From: Maribacter sp.
GTDB taxonomy: Bacteria > Bacteroidota > Bacteroidia > Flavobacteriales > Flavobacteriaceae
Direction of reading: 5' to 3'
DNA length: 49,713 nt
Assembly (NCBI GenBank): GCA_020629415.1
Contig: JAHDDL010000003.1
Span: forward strand, 91,702-141,414
Part shown: piece after piece, positions 34,748 to 44,238 of the stretch
Position numbering within the stretch: position 1 is the stretch's first letter
How the letters are laid out: each line of letters starts with the position of its first letter
Program-made: the position numbers and the translations under genes
Notes under the pieces: model-generated
Seen by the model: only the letters and a program-made list of their open reading frames with translations
Told to the model about the DNA's origin: nothing
Databases searched by the model: none

Positions 34748-34755
34748 CAAATATA
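34748..34755 (-). promoter_or_regulatory. -7 box for asnS
   Basis: On the minus strand TATATTTG, a perfect TAnnTTTG match 25 nt before the start; no TTG at -33 seen. Confidence 0.45.
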
Positions 34756-34812
34756 GGATTTTGTTGAAAAATAGAGGGCTTAAATAGCTATATAACTTGC
34801 GATGAAAAGATA

Positions 34813-37203
34813 TTATTGGTTATTGTTTTCATCATGAGGTAAAATATCTATTTGCGGTTTTTTAAGTGTTTGTTTGTTGGCTATACTTTTTTCTAGTGAT
34901 AGCAACAGGGAAGGTAGTAAAATTAAGTTGGCCAACATAGCTAATAACAATGTTGCCGAGACTAATGAACCTAAGGCAACCGTACCACCAAAATTGGATA
35001 TCACAAAAACGGAAAATCCGAAAAACAATACTATTGAAGTGTAAAACATACTTACGCCTGTTTCTCTCAATGCATTATATACTGATTTTTCAATACGCCA
35101 ATTGTTTGCGGTAAGTTCTTGTCTATACTTTGCCAGAAAATGTATAGTATCATCTACCGAAATACCAAAGGCTATACTAAATACTAGAATAGTAGAAGGT
35201 TTTATAGGTACGCCAACAAATCCCATAATTCCCGCAGTAATGACAAGTGGCAATAAATTGGGAATCAGTGAAATTACGATCATTCTAAATGATCTAAAAA
35301 GGTATGCCATAAACAATGCAATTAGACCAATGGCCAAGGCAAGTGACATGATTAGATTTTTAACCAAGTATTTGGTTCCTTTAAGGAATAACAATGCACT
35401 ACCTGTCATATAGACCTCATAACGTTCTACCGGGAATATTTTAGTAATATTCTCTAGTAAGCGTTCTTCTATTTCTTCCATGCGGCTGGTATTTACGTCT
35501 CGCATAAATGTTGTCATTCTGGCGGTTTGCCCGGTGCTATCAACAAATGATTTAAGCAGGTCTCCATTATTGCCAGATTTGCGGGCAACATCCATTATGA
35601 ACGTGTTTTCCTGGCTGGTAGGCAATTGGTAGTATTTTGGTATACCGTTGTAAAAGGCCTGCTTGGAATATTTAACCAGGTTTACAACGGAAACAGGTGT
35701 AGAAAGTTCAGGAATCTCTTCTATGACCTCTCCAAGCTGATTCATGCGTTTAAGAGTTACAGGTTTTAAAACTCCCTTTGGTGTTTTGGTGTCTACCACA
35801 ATTTCTACGGGCATAATACCTTTGAACTCTTTTTCAAAAAAGCGAATGTCATGAAAAAATTCAGCATTCTTTGGCATGTCCTCTATAGGACTGCCAGATA
35901 TTCTTATTTGGTAAATACCAATAATACTAACCACCAACAAACATATAGATACAATATAAACTGTAATTCTTCTATGTCTCACAATACGTTCCATCCATTG
36001 CACAAATGCATCGATCCATTTTTTGTTCAAATGTTTTAAATGCTTTGTTTTTGGTAGGGGCATAAAGCTATAAACAATAGGTATTATTAATAGCGATAAT
36101 ACAAATATCCCCAAGATATTAATAGAAGCAACTATGCCGAATTCCTTCAACAATGTACTGTCCGTTACAATGAAAGTTGCAAAACCAGATGCTGTAGTAA
36201 TGTTGGTCATTAAGGTCGCATTTCCAATTTTAGAAATTACCCGTTGCAGTGAAAGGGCCTGATTACCATGTTTTTTAACTTCTTGTTGGTATTTATTTAT
36301 CAGGAATATACAGTTGGGAATACCAATAACTATAATTAATGGCGGAATAAGTGCCGTAAGAACTGTTATTTCATACTGTAATAAGCCAAGTAGACCAAAG
36401 GCCCACATTACACCAATAATTACAACACACATTGAAATAAACGTAGCCCTAATACTTCTGAAAAAGAAAAAGAAAATTAATGAGGTAACACCTAGTGCCG
36501 CTAAAATAAATTTTCCTATTTCATCAATAATATTTTGCGAGTTCATGGTTCTCACATACGGCATGCCAGATATATGAACGTCTAAATTGGTCTCTTCTTC
36601 AAATTTTTTGACTAAGGTGTTTATGTCCTGAAGAATAAAATCTTTACGTACCGATGTGTTTACAATATCCTTATCTAAATTGACAATGGTTCTAATTGTT
36701 TTACTTTCTTTATTGTAAAGTAGATTATTGTAAAACGGAACGTCATTGAAAAGATGGTTGGTAATGCTGTCTATTTCTTGTTTAGACTTTAGTTCGCCGT
36801 TAATAAGTGGGCGCATTACAAATTCTTGCTTGTCTTTATCTTTGATAAGTTCTTTTAAGTTATCCGTTGAAATAACGAACTCCACTTCTGGGAAAGCGGC
36901 AAGTTGCTTGCTAAGCTTGTTCCATCTATTGAAATTGGTTGGTGTGAACAAAGCGCTATCACGTATTGCAAAAACAACTGCATTGCCTTCTTCACCAAAT
37001 TTGCTCAGAAAATTTTGATATTGAATATTTACAGGATGGTCATCTGGTAGTAAGTTCGTTTGGGAGCTGGAAAATCGCATGTATTGCCATTGCCAACCCA
37101 TAAATACCGTAAAACCGGTAATCAATAGTAAAATCAGGATTCTGTTTCGTAGAATTATGTTTGCCGTTTTTGGCCAAAATCCTTTCGTAAGTTTAGCTAC
37201 CAT
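34813..37203 (-). CDS. RND-superfamily exporter (MMPL/HpnN-like)
   Basis: A 796-residue inner-membrane transporter with the duplicated RND/MMPL plan: TM1 (about 23-42), a large periplasmic loop, five TM helices including the FFRSIRATFISMCVVIIG and GIPNCIFLINKY region, then a second half with TM7, another loop and a second helix bundle with GISVDDTIHFLAKYR. Relatives export lipids or hopanoids; the substrate is not known here. Start chosen at ATG 37203: the frame opens at TTG 37224, but that codon lies in the promoter -7 box. Likely a stand-alone gene. Confidence 0.9.
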   Translation of the reverse strand: MVAKLTKGFWPKTANIILRNRILILLLITGFTVFMGWQWQYMRFSSSQTNLLPDDHPVNIQYQNFLSKFGEEGNAVVFAIRDSALFTPTNFNRWNKLSKQLAAFPEVEFVISTDNLKELIKDKDKQEFVMRPLINGELKSKQEIDSITNHLFNDVPFYNNLLYNKESKTIRTIVNLDKDIVNTSVRKDFILQDINTLVKKFEEETNLDVHISGMPYVRTMNSQNIIDEIGKFILAALGVTSLIFFFFFRSIRATFISMCVVIIGVMWAFGLLGLLQYEITVLTALIPPLIIVIGIPNCIFLINKYQQEVKKHGNQALSLQRVISKIGNATLMTNITTASGFATFIVTDSTLLKEFGIVASINILGIFVLSLLIIPIVYSFMPLPKTKHLKHLNKKWIDAFVQWMERIVRHRRITVYIVSICLLVVSIIGIYQIRISGSPIEDMPKNAEFFHDIRFFEKEFKGIMPVEIVVDTKTPKGVLKPVTLKRMNQLGEVIEEIPELSTPVSVVNLVKYSKQAFYNGIPKYYQLPTSQENTFIMDVARKSGNNGDLLKSFVDSTGQTARMTTFMRDVNTSRMEEIEERLLENITKIFPVERYEVYMTGSALLFLKGTKYLVKNLIMSLALAIGLIALFMAYLFRSFRMIVISLIPNLLPLVITAGIMGFVGVPIKPSTILVFSIAFGISVDDTIHFLAKYRQELTANNWRIEKSVYNALRETGVSMFYTSIVLFFGFSVFVISNFGGTVALGSLVSATLLLAMLANLILLPSLLLSLEKSIANKQTLKKPQIDILPHDENNNQ

Positions 37204-37221
37204 AACTGTTTTTGCAGGTCG

Positions 37222-37229
37222 CAAAGGTA
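37222..37229 (-). promoter_or_regulatory. -7 box of the RND exporter gene
   Basis: On the minus strand TACCTTTG, a perfect TAnnTTTG match 18 nt before ATG 37203. It overlaps a possible TTG start at 37224, ruling that codon out if the promoter is used. Confidence 0.5.
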
Positions 37230-37284
37230 ACTATTACCTACATCTGTTCCTAAACTGAAAAGTTTAAATTTTTTACAAAAGAAT

Positions 37285-37310
37285 AAAGCTACCCTAATTG
37301 AGGTAGCTTT
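37285..37310. terminator. terminator after frr
   Basis: Stem AAAGCTACC/GGTAGCTTT with an 8-nt loop, located just downstream of the frr stop (minus strand), with an A/T-rich tail. Confidence 0.6.
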
Positions 37311-37334
37311 GTATCTTAATTAACATATCTATGA

Positions 37335-37889
37335 TTAGACTTTCATGATCTCAGCTTCTTTTTTTGCCAAGAAATCTTCAATTTTCTTAGTAAATAGATC
37401 AGTTAGATCTTGAACATCTGCAGTCGCGTTTTTTTGAAAATCTTCAGAAATATCTAAATCCTTAATTTCTTTATTAGCATCTTGCCTTGCGCTGCGTACA
37501 CCTACTTTGGCGTGTTCTGCTTCTGCTTTGGCTTGCTTTGTAAGTTGAATTCTACGCTCTTCTGTCAAAGGTGGAACGTTAATGATGATCATGTCACCAT
37601 TGTTCATTGGGTTAAAGCCTAAATTGGCATTCATGATAGCTTTTTCAATTTCTTGAAGCATGTTTTTTTCCCATGGTTGAACAGAAATTGTTCTACCGTC
37701 CGGAGTGTTCACATTCGCTACTTGTGATAATGGAGTTTGTGACCCGTAGTAATCGACCATTACCGATGATAACATTGTTGGGCTGGCTTTTCCAGCTCTA
37801 ATCTTCAAAAATTCTCGTTCCAAGTGCGCTATAGCGGCATTCATGCCTTCTTTTGTAGCGTCTAAAACAAATTGTACTTCTTCGTCCAT
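37335..37889 (-). CDS. frr: ribosome recycling factor
   Basis: RRF, 184 residues, which with EF-G splits the ribosome after termination. Typical sequence throughout: AIAHLEREFLKIRAGKASPTML, YYGSQTPLSQVANVNTPDGRT, the VPPLTEERRIQLTKQAK motif and the C-terminal helix with KKIEDFLAKKEAEIM. Encoded 45 bp after pyrH on the same strand, the classic pyrH-frr pair. Complete. Confidence 0.98.
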   Translation of the reverse strand: MDEEVQFVLDATKEGMNAAIAHLEREFLKIRAGKASPTMLSSVMVDYYGSQTPLSQVANVNTPDGRTISVQPWEKNMLQEIEKAIMNANLGFNPMNNGDMIIINVPPLTEERRIQLTKQAKAEAEHAKVGVRSARQDANKEIKDLDISEDFQKNATADVQDLTDLFTKKIEDFLAKKEAEIMKV

Positions 37890-37934
37890 ATAATAAGTAT
37901 ATTATTATCTCAATAACATAAACTGTACCGAAAA

Positions 37935-38642
37935 TTATAAGTTGACCGTTGTACCAATATTTTGTCCGTCAACAATTTTCAATAAGTTTCCTTTTTTGTT
38001 CATATCAAAAACTACAATGGGTAGTTCATTTTCTTGACTAAGTGTAAAGGCTGTAGTATCCATAACTTTGAGCCCTTTGTTAAGCACCTCTGAGAAAGAG
38101 ATGTTGTCAAATTTCGTGGCGCTTTTGTCTTTTTCCGGATCAGCAGTATAAATACCATCTACACGCGTTCCTTTTAGTATAACATCCGCTTCAATTTCAA
38201 TGGCACGTAATACAGCGGCAGAATCTGTAGTAAAGTAAGGATTACCTGTGCCTCCGCCAAAGATAACAACTCTTCCTTTTTCTAAATGTCTCATTGCACG
38301 TCTTCTGATAAAAGGCTCGGCAACTTCGTTAATTTTAATGGCACTTTGAAGTCTGGTCTGTACACCGTTCATTTCTAGGGCACTTTGTAATGCCAAACCA
38401 TTTATAACGGTAGCCAACATACCCATATGATCACCTTGAACCCTGTCCATACCGGTTGCTGCACCTGCTAGTCCACGAAAGATATTACCGCCGCCAATTA
38501 CTATGGCCACTTCTATACCTTTATCAACTACTTCTTTAATTTCTTCTGCATATTCATTTAGACGATTAGAGTCTATGCCGTATTGTTTTTCGCCCATTAA
38601 GGCTTCACCGCTTAATTTCAGAAGAATTCTTTTGTAGTGCAT
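37935..38642 (-). CDS. pyrH: uridylate kinase
   Basis: UMP kinase of the amino-acid-kinase fold, 235 residues, a hexameric cytosolic enzyme making UDP. Seen: [13 protein letters not shown] at the N terminus, [11 protein letters not shown], the UMP-binding [15 protein letters not shown], and [20 protein letters not shown]. First gene of pyrH-frr. The upstream region carries a -7 box inside an inverted repeat. Confidence 0.98.
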   Translation of the reverse strand: MHYKRILLKLSGEALMGEKQYGIDSNRLNEYAEEIKEVVDKGIEVAIVIGGGNIFRGLAGAATGMDRVQGDHMGMLATVINGLALQSALEMNGVQTRLQSAIKINEVAEPFIRRRAMRHLEKGRVVIFGGGTGNPYFTTDSAAVLRAIEIEADVILKGTRVDGIYTADPEKDKSATKFDNISFSEVLNKGLKVMDTTAFTLSQENELPIVVFDMNKKGNLLKIVDGQNIGTTVNL

Positions 38643-38658
38643 CTTAATTTTTTATTTG

Positions 38659-38687
38659 CCATCAAAAATAATGAAAATATTTGATGG
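38659..38687 (-). promoter_or_regulatory. pyrH -7 box overlapped by an inverted repeat
   Basis: On the minus strand the box TATTTTTG lies at 38670-38663, 20 nt before the pyrH start. A perfect 8-bp inverted repeat, CCATCAAA (38659-38666) and TTTGATGG (38680-38687) with a 13-nt spacer, brackets and overlaps it. It could be an operator or a weak hairpin. Confidence 0.4.
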
Positions 38688-38750
38688 GCGTAGCCAATAA
38701 TTAGTTGAAGCAAAACATAAATCGTTAAGATGTTGTCATAACATATTATC

Positions 38751-38758
38751 TATCTTTG
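38751..38758 (+). promoter_or_regulatory. -7 box of the M61 peptidase gene
   Basis: TATCTTTG, a perfect TAnnTTTG match. A TTG at 38733-38735 is only 15 nt upstream, so spacing is short. It contains the TTG codon at 38756 that would otherwise open the M61 frame, supporting a downstream start. Confidence 0.5.
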
Positions 38759-38797
38759 ATAACGTTGATTTTTAAATATTCACATATGAGGTTTTTT

Positions 38798-40669
38798 ATG
38801 AAAAAAAATGTTTTAATTGTCGTTTTGGCATTGTTGTTTAATGCATGTGGGGCAGGTAAAGCGCTATTGTCTATTGAAAAAAGTCCTGTTATTATTTCTA
38901 TTGACTTGATCAATATTGTTGATGATAAGGTGCAGGTAATTGTAGATCCCGGTGCTTTTAGTAAATCAACAGTTGTATTTAGAATTCCTAAAACTGTACC
39001 TGGAACATATAGCTCTGACAATTACGGAAAGTATATTGAAGCTTTTAAGGCTATAGATTATAAAGGTAATGTGTTAGAAAGTACAAAACTTGATGACAAT
39101 AGCTGGAGTATTTCAAGCGCTGTTCAATTGGATAAAATTGAGTATTTGGTCAATGACACCTATGATACTGAAAATGATGTAGAAGATGCGGTATTTTCAC
39201 CTGCTGGAACCAATATTGCCGCAGGCAGTAATTTTATGCTCAATCTGCATGGTTTCGTAGGTTATTTTGATAACTTTAAAGAAGTGCCATACGCTATCAA
39301 TATAAATAAACCAGCTGATTTGGTCGCTACTACATCACTTGCTTTTACGACGGATAGAAAACCTGATTCTCAATGGGATGCCTTTTCGGCAAAACGTTAT
39401 TTTGAAGTTATAGATAATCCGATTATGTATGCAAGACCGAATACTGAAACCTTTGAGATAAATGGTATTACGGTAACCTTAAGTGTTTATTCGCCAAATA
39501 ATGTTTATAAGGCTTCTGATTTAAAGGAGAGAATGGTTAGTATGATGGGGGCTCAGAAGAAATTCCTTGGAGATGTAGATAGCACCAAAGAGTATAGTAT
39601 TCTATTGTATATGTCTGATGTTAATGTGCCTGACGCTCATGGTTACGGTGCATTGGAGCATCATACATCAACAGTAGTTGTTTTGCCTGAAGCTATGGAC
39701 ATTGGTCGTTTAGAGCAAGCTATGGTAGATGTGGTTTCACACGAATTTTTTCATATCGTAACTCCGTTATCCGTTCACTCAAAAGAGATTCAGTATTTTG
39801 ATTTTAACGACCCTAAAATGTCAGAGCATTTATGGATGTATGAGGGTACGACAGAATACTTTGCCAATTTGTTTCAGATTCAGCAAGGTCTAATTACAGA
39901 AGAGGATTTTTACGAGCGCATGTTGGGTAAAATTACCAATTCTAAGTTTTATGATGATAGTATGTCTTTTACGAAAATGAGCAAGAATATTTTGGAGCAG
40001 CCTTATGAGACAAATTATGCTAACGTTTATGAGAAAGGTGCTTTGATTAACATGTGTTTGGATATTATTTTGAGAGAAAAAAGTAATGGGGAGAAAGGTA
40101 TGCTTTGGTTAATGAAGGAATTATCTAAAAAATATGGTACAGATGTTCCTTTTGAAGATGCTGCTTTATTCGGTGAAATAATTTCCATGACATACCCAGA
40201 AGTTGGTGCATTCTTTAATAAGCATGTTATTGGAACGACACCGATAGATTATGATGAATATTTTGCAAAAGTTGGTTTAGCTACAAAAGAGGTAGAGGAA
40301 GCAACAGGATACTTTTTTGATGGACAAGTGCCTTATATGGATGTGGATGTTCAAAACGACAGTGTAATATTTATTCGTAAGAATATAACGTTGAATTCTT
40401 TCTTTGATGACTTAAAATTAAAAGGTGGGGATATTTTCAGAACTATCAACGGTAAAGGCATTAATCTTGAAAGTCTTAGACCTATAATAGGAGAGAGTTT
40501 TGGTTGGACAGCAGAAACTGTAGTCACTATGACTGTTGAAAGAGATGGGGAAATGATTTCAGTAGAAGGTCCTGTAGGTAAACCTGTTAAAAAAGCAACA
40601 AAGGTCGTTGCTCTGGAAGGGGTGTCTCAAGAAATTGTTAAGCTGCGTAATGCTTGGTTGAAGAATTAG
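38798..40669 (+). CDS. M61-family (glycyl aminopeptidase-like) lipoprotein
   Basis: A 623-residue lipoprotein peptidase: signal with Cys17 (LLFNACGAG), N-terminal beta domain, a thermolysin-like catalytic domain with zinc motif HEFFH at 315-319 and a downstream MYEGTTEYF Glu ligand, and a C-terminal PDZ-like domain (about 520-600, LKLKGGDIFRTINGKGI). This layout is the M61 family. It should sit in the outer membrane or periplasm and cleave peptides; specificity is unknown. Start chosen at ATG 38798 (alternative ATG 38786), because the longer frame begins with a TTG inside the promoter. It sits inverted between tsf and pyrH. Confidence 0.9.
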   Translation: MKKNVLIVVLALLFNACGAGKALLSIEKSPVIISIDLINIVDDKVQVIVDPGAFSKSTVVFRIPKTVPGTYSSDNYGKYIEAFKAIDYKGNVLESTKLDDNSWSISSAVQLDKIEYLVNDTYDTENDVEDAVFSPAGTNIAAGSNFMLNLHGFVGYFDNFKEVPYAININKPADLVATTSLAFTTDRKPDSQWDAFSAKRYFEVIDNPIMYARPNTETFEINGITVTLSVYSPNNVYKASDLKERMVSMMGAQKKFLGDVDSTKEYSILLYMSDVNVPDAHGYGALEHHTSTVVVLPEAMDIGRLEQAMVDVVSHEFFHIVTPLSVHSKEIQYFDFNDPKMSEHLWMYEGTTEYFANLFQIQQGLITEEDFYERMLGKITNSKFYDDSMSFTKMSKNILEQPYETNYANVYEKGALINMCLDIILREKSNGEKGMLWLMKELSKKYGTDVPFEDAALFGEIISMTYPEVGAFFNKHVIGTTPIDYDEYFAKVGLATKEVEEATGYFFDGQVPYMDVDVQNDSVIFIRKNITLNSFFDDLKLKGGDIFRTINGKGINLESLRPIIGESFGWTAETVVTMTVERDGEMISVEGPVGKPVKKATKVVALEGVSQEIVKLRNAWLKN

Positions 40670-40693
40670 AATTAAGTTTAAACTTTAAAAATA

Positions 40694-40730
40694 AAAAAAC
40701 CGTCTACTTTTTACAGTAAGACGGTTTTTT
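40694..40730. terminator. bidirectional terminator between M61 gene and tsf
   Basis: Hairpin AAAAAACCGTCT...AGACGGTTTTTT with an internal bulge, flanked by A and T runs, between two convergent genes. Confidence 0.8.
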
Positions 40731-40751
40731 ATTGAGTTAGTTGTATTGTAA

Positions 40752-41717
40752 TTAACCTACGGTTACACGTTTAAAACCTAGAACAGAAACATCACCATGA
40801 GATTCAACATATTTACCAACGTTGATTTTCTCATCTTTAATGAAGTTTTGGTCTAATAAACACTGCTCTTGATCTAAAGTGGTATTGTCAGATACGAATC
40901 TTTCCATTTTTCCCGGAAGAATTTTATCCCAAATTTTCTCAGGTTTACCTTCAGCTTGTAATTGCGCTTTAGCATCTTCTTCTGCTTTAGCCATAACTTC
41001 AGGAGTTAACTGTGACATAGAAATATACTGAGGTACATTTTTAAGTGTTTTACCTAAACGACCTAATTCTTCATTGTCTTTTTCAATAACAGCTATTCTA
41101 GCTTCTGTTTCGGCAGCTACAAATGTAGGGTCGAAATCTTTATAAGATAATGTAGTCGCACCCATTGAAGCAACTTGCATAGAAACGTCTTTAGCCAACA
41201 CATCAGCAGTATCAACTTTAGCGGAAAGACCAACTAAAGCAGCAATCTTGTTAATGTGAACGTAAGAACCAACGTATGGTGCTTCTAATTTTTCAAAAGC
41301 AGTGATTTCTAATTTCTCGCCAATAACACCAGTTTGCTCAACTAATTTCTCAGCAACTGTCATACCTCCAAAATCAGCAGCTAAAAGTTCCTCTTTAGAG
41401 TTACAGTTAAGTGCTATTTCAGCTAACTGATCGGCAAGGGCAAGAAAGTTTTCATTTTTACCAACGAAGTCAGTTTCACAACCAAGTACTATGGCAACAC
41501 CAACAGTTTGGTCAGAATTCAACTTAGCAATTGCAGCACCTTCTGACGATTCTCTGTCAGCTCTTTTGGCTGCTACTTTTTGTCCTTTTTTACGAAGCAC
41601 TTCGATTGCTTTGTCAAAATCACCTTCGGCCTCTACCAAAGCGTTTTTACAATCCATCATTCCAGCGCCAGTCGCTTTTCTTAATTTATTTACTTCTGCG
41701 GCGGTAATTTTTGCCAT
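40752..41717 (-). CDS. tsf: translation elongation factor Ts
   Basis: EF-Ts, 321 residues, the nucleotide-exchange factor for EF-Tu. N-terminal UBA-like module (VNKLRKATGAGMMDCKNALVEAEGDFDKAIEVLRKKG), the core with the TDFVGKNENF signature, and the C-terminal part with HINKIAALVGL. Longer than the 283-residue E. coli protein by an insertion in the C-terminal half (about 200-280). Encoded 70 bp after rpsB, the usual rpsB-tsf pair. Confidence 0.97.
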   Translation of the reverse strand: MAKITAAEVNKLRKATGAGMMDCKNALVEAEGDFDKAIEVLRKKGQKVAAKRADRESSEGAAIAKLNSDQTVGVAIVLGCETDFVGKNENFLALADQLAEIALNCNSKEELLAADFGGMTVAEKLVEQTGVIGEKLEITAFEKLEAPYVGSYVHINKIAALVGLSAKVDTADVLAKDVSMQVASMGATTLSYKDFDPTFVAAETEARIAVIEKDNEELGRLGKTLKNVPQYISMSQLTPEVMAKAEEDAKAQLQAEGKPEKIWDKILPGKMERFVSDNTTLDQEQCLLDQNFIKDEKINVGKYVESHGDVSVLGFKRVTVG

Positions 41718-41787
41718 TTTATTTTCTTTTAGGATACCCGTTTTAATGGGTTGTTCTTAGATTTATTTATATCAAAAATAGAATAAC

Positions 41788-42906
41788 TTATTCTACACCA
41801 CCTTTGGTGTTGTCTTGCCATTCTTTAAGTTCGTCCCACTTACCCTCTGCAGCCATTTTAGCTTGCTTTGGCCAAGATGTTGGATCCAAGTGAGCCATTC
41901 TAGAACTTGCTTCTGTTAAGATTTCTTTGATTTTTTCAGCTTCGCCTTTAGAAAGGTCAGCGAATGTAGCTATACCGGCAGCAACTAATGCTTCGGCTGC
42001 TTTTGGTCCAATACCTTCAACTTTCGTTAAATCGTCTGCTTTAGTATCGTTTGCAACAGCTTCTTTAGTAGCCTCAACATTTACTTCAACGTTTGGTACG
42101 TTGTCAACCATAGGTGCCGGCTTGGTGTCAACTTTTGCAGGAGATGGAGCTGGCGTTTCTGCAACAGCTTTTTTCTTAGGAGCTTTTTCCTTTTTCTCTG
42201 CAGCATCACCTTTTTCTGCTTTACGTTCAGCAAGACCTTCGGCAACTGCATTTGTTACTTCTGTCATGATGATGTCAATTGACTTGGATGCATCATCGTT
42301 AGAAGGTATAAGGTAATCTACATCTCTAGGATCACAGTTGGTATCTACCATTGCAAAAATAGGAATGTTCAATTTTTGAGCTTCTTTAACTGCAATGTGT
42401 TCTCTCATTGTATCAACGATGAACAAAGCACCTGGTAAACGGGTCATTTCAGAAATAGAACCTAAGTTCTTTTCTAATTTTGCACGTAAACGGTCAACTT
42501 GCAATCTTTCTTTTTTAGATAATGTAAGGAAAGTACCGTCTTTCTTCATACGATCAATAGAAGCCATTTTCTTAACAGCTTTACGGATAGTAACAAAGTT
42601 GGTCAACATACCACCTGGCCATCTTTCTGTGATGTAAGGCATGTTTACTGCCGCCGCTTTTTCTGCAACGATATCTTTTGCTTGTTTTTTGGTAGCTACG
42701 AAAAGTATTTTTCTACCTGATGCCGCAATCTTGCTAAGAGCCTCATTGGTCTCGTCTAATTTTGCAACTGTTTTGTAAAGGTTGATTACGTGAATACCAT
42801 TACGCTCCATGTAGATGTAAGGAGCCATGTTCGGATTCCACTTTCTTGTAAGGTGACCAAAATGTACACCTGCTTCTAATAATTGTTTTACTTCGACTCT
42901 CGCCAT
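41788..42906 (-). CDS. rpsB: ribosomal protein S2 with helix-hairpin-helix tail
   Basis: Small-subunit protein S2. Residues 1-228 are the normal S2 fold (LLEAGVHFGHLTRKWNP, ITERWPGGMLTNF, IPIFAMVDTNCDP, IPSNDDASKSI). The protein is 372 residues against about 240 in E. coli. After residue 228 comes a Lys/Ala/Pro-rich linker (to about 290) and then a helix-hairpin-helix module (291-325, DDLTKVEGIGPKAAEALVAAG) plus a helical end with conserved-looking Trp residues (WPKQAKMAAEGKWDELKEW). I recall the same tail on flavobacterial L21. Followed by tsf; S9 and L13 genes lie upstream. Confidence 0.95.
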   Translation of the reverse strand: MARVEVKQLLEAGVHFGHLTRKWNPNMAPYIYMERNGIHVINLYKTVAKLDETNEALSKIAASGRKILFVATKKQAKDIVAEKAAAVNMPYITERWPGGMLTNFVTIRKAVKKMASIDRMKKDGTFLTLSKKERLQVDRLRAKLEKNLGSISEMTRLPGALFIVDTMREHIAVKEAQKLNIPIFAMVDTNCDPRDVDYLIPSNDDASKSIDIIMTEVTNAVAEGLAERKAEKGDAAEKKEKAPKKKAVAETPAPSPAKVDTKPAPMVDNVPNVEVNVEATKEAVANDTKADDLTKVEGIGPKAAEALVAAGIATFADLSKGEAEKIKEILTEASSRMAHLDPTSWPKQAKMAAEGKWDELKEWQDNTKGGVE

Positions 42907-43089
42907 TTTAAATTTAGTTTACGTTCTTTTGAATTAGCAATAACAAAGTGGTATCTCGAATAATAATATCAAGAAGCCTTCATCATTTAGATGCTAAACT
43001 AATCTTACCTTCAATTTTTAGGAATTAAAGGATTTTTAATTGTCCTGAAAGGACTTTCAATGAACTTGTTAATAATCTGGTTTCCCAGT

Positions 43090-43127
43090 GTGATAAAATA
43101 TAAAAATAGGCACCCAAAAAGGGTGCC
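43090..43127 (-). terminator. terminator after rplM-rpsI
   Basis: On the minus strand a GGCACCC/GGGTGCC stem (43109-43127) with a 5-T loop is followed by a T/A-rich tail, 22 bp after the rpsI stop and before rpsB. Confidence 0.75.
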
Positions 43128-43148
43128 CGGTACTCTTGTAATCTCGAA

Positions 43149-43535
43149 TTAACGTTTCGAGAATTGGAATTTTTTACGTGCTTTCTTCTGACCGAATTTC
43201 TTACGTTCAACCATTCTTGGATCTCTAGTCAATAGACCTTCTGGCTTTAAGATGGTTCTGTTTTCAGCATCAATCTCACACATTGCTCTAGATAAAGCAA
43301 GGCGAATAGCTTCTGCCTGACCAGTGATACCACCACCGTAAACATTTACTTTTACGTCGTAAGTATCAAGACTTTCAGTTAATGTAAAAGGTTGTTTTAC
43401 TTTGTATTGAAGTGTTGCAGTTGGAAAGTATACGCTTAAATCTTTATTGTTGATAGTTATGTCACCATTACCATCAGAAAGATATACTCTAGCTACAGCG
43501 GTCTTTCTACGACCAATTTTATGAATTACTTCCAT
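43149..43535 (-). CDS. rpsI: ribosomal protein S9
   Basis: S9 of 128 residues with the expected IGRRKTAVARVYLSDGNGDITINN start, GGGITGQAEAIRLALSRAM, and the basic C terminus ending FSKR whose tail reaches the ribosomal P site. It starts 1 bp after the rplM stop, so it is translationally coupled. Confidence 0.98.
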   Translation of the reverse strand: MEVIHKIGRRKTAVARVYLSDGNGDITINNKDLSVYFPTATLQYKVKQPFTLTESLDTYDVKVNVYGGGITGQAEAIRLALSRAMCEIDAENRTILKPEGLLTRDPRMVERKKFGQKKARKKFQFSKR

Positions 43536-43536
43536 C

Positions 43537-43992
43537 TTATTTAATGTCTTTTAAATTAACAACAGTAGGCTTTTGAGCTTCCTGACCGTGCTCTGTACCT
43601 GCGTAAACTTTAAGGTTTCTAAAAAGTTCTGCACCTAATCTGTTCTTAGGTAACATTCCTTTTATTGCTTTTTCAAGAATACCTTCTGGATTTTTGTCCA
43701 ACAATTGTTTTACACTAGTAGTACGTTGACCACCTGGATAGCCAGTATATCTCATATATGATTTATCAGACCACTTGTTTCCTGTAAGAACAATTTTCTC
43801 TGCGTTGATAATAACAACATTATCACCACAATCAACATGAGGGGTGAAACTTGGCTTGTGCTTTCCTCTTAACAAATAGGCGACTTTTGAAGCCATGCGT
43901 CCTAATGTTTCTCCTTCGGCATCTACCAATAACCACTCTTTGTTTACAGTTGTTCTGTTGGCCGAAACGGTCTTATAACTTAATGTATCCAC
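43537..43992 (-). CDS. rplM: ribosomal protein L13
   Basis: L13 of 151 residues with [43 protein letters not shown], and the [21 protein letters not shown] signature. First gene of rplM-rpsI, with a good promoter and a short leader of about 40 nt containing a small CCC/GGG hairpin. Whether the leader is autoregulatory cannot be told. Confidence 0.98.
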   Translation of the reverse strand: MDTLSYKTVSANRTTVNKEWLLVDAEGETLGRMASKVAYLLRGKHKPSFTPHVDCGDNVVIINAEKIVLTGNKWSDKSYMRYTGYPGGQRTTSVKQLLDKNPEGILEKAIKGMLPKNRLGAELFRNLKVYAGTEHGQEAQKPTVVNLKDIK

Positions 43993-44040
43993 TACTGCTA
44001 TTTTTAACTATTATTTGAATCAATCCCTAGAAAGGGGCTG

Positions 44041-44070
44041 CAAATCTACAATTATTAACTTGAATTGCAA
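44041..44070 (-). promoter_or_regulatory. rplM promoter
   Basis: Minus-strand TTG (44070-44068), 19-nt spacer and TAGATTTG (44048-44041): a full match to the Bacteroidota consensus at optimal spacing. Start codon about 49 nt downstream. Confidence 0.75.
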
Positions 44071-44238
44071 ATACTTGTTTCTTATTTTTTTACATTTTTT
44101 AAATAAATGTAAGATCTAAATACTTTGTCTTCATGTAGATACTGTTAAACTTATCGGTTTTATTACTATTTCTGTAACAATTACAATTCTTTTGTGTCTC
44201 TACATTATTACCATCAATCAACCAAAGAACACACGATT

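Noticed and set aside
41927..42316. 129-codon plus-strand frame inside rpsB
   Set aside because: Antisense to the clearly coding S2 tail; Ala/Ser-rich composition is a by-product of the opposite strand.
43025..43210. 61-codon minus-strand frame between rpsI and rpsB
   Set aside because: Overlaps the end of rpsI in another frame and runs through the terminator.
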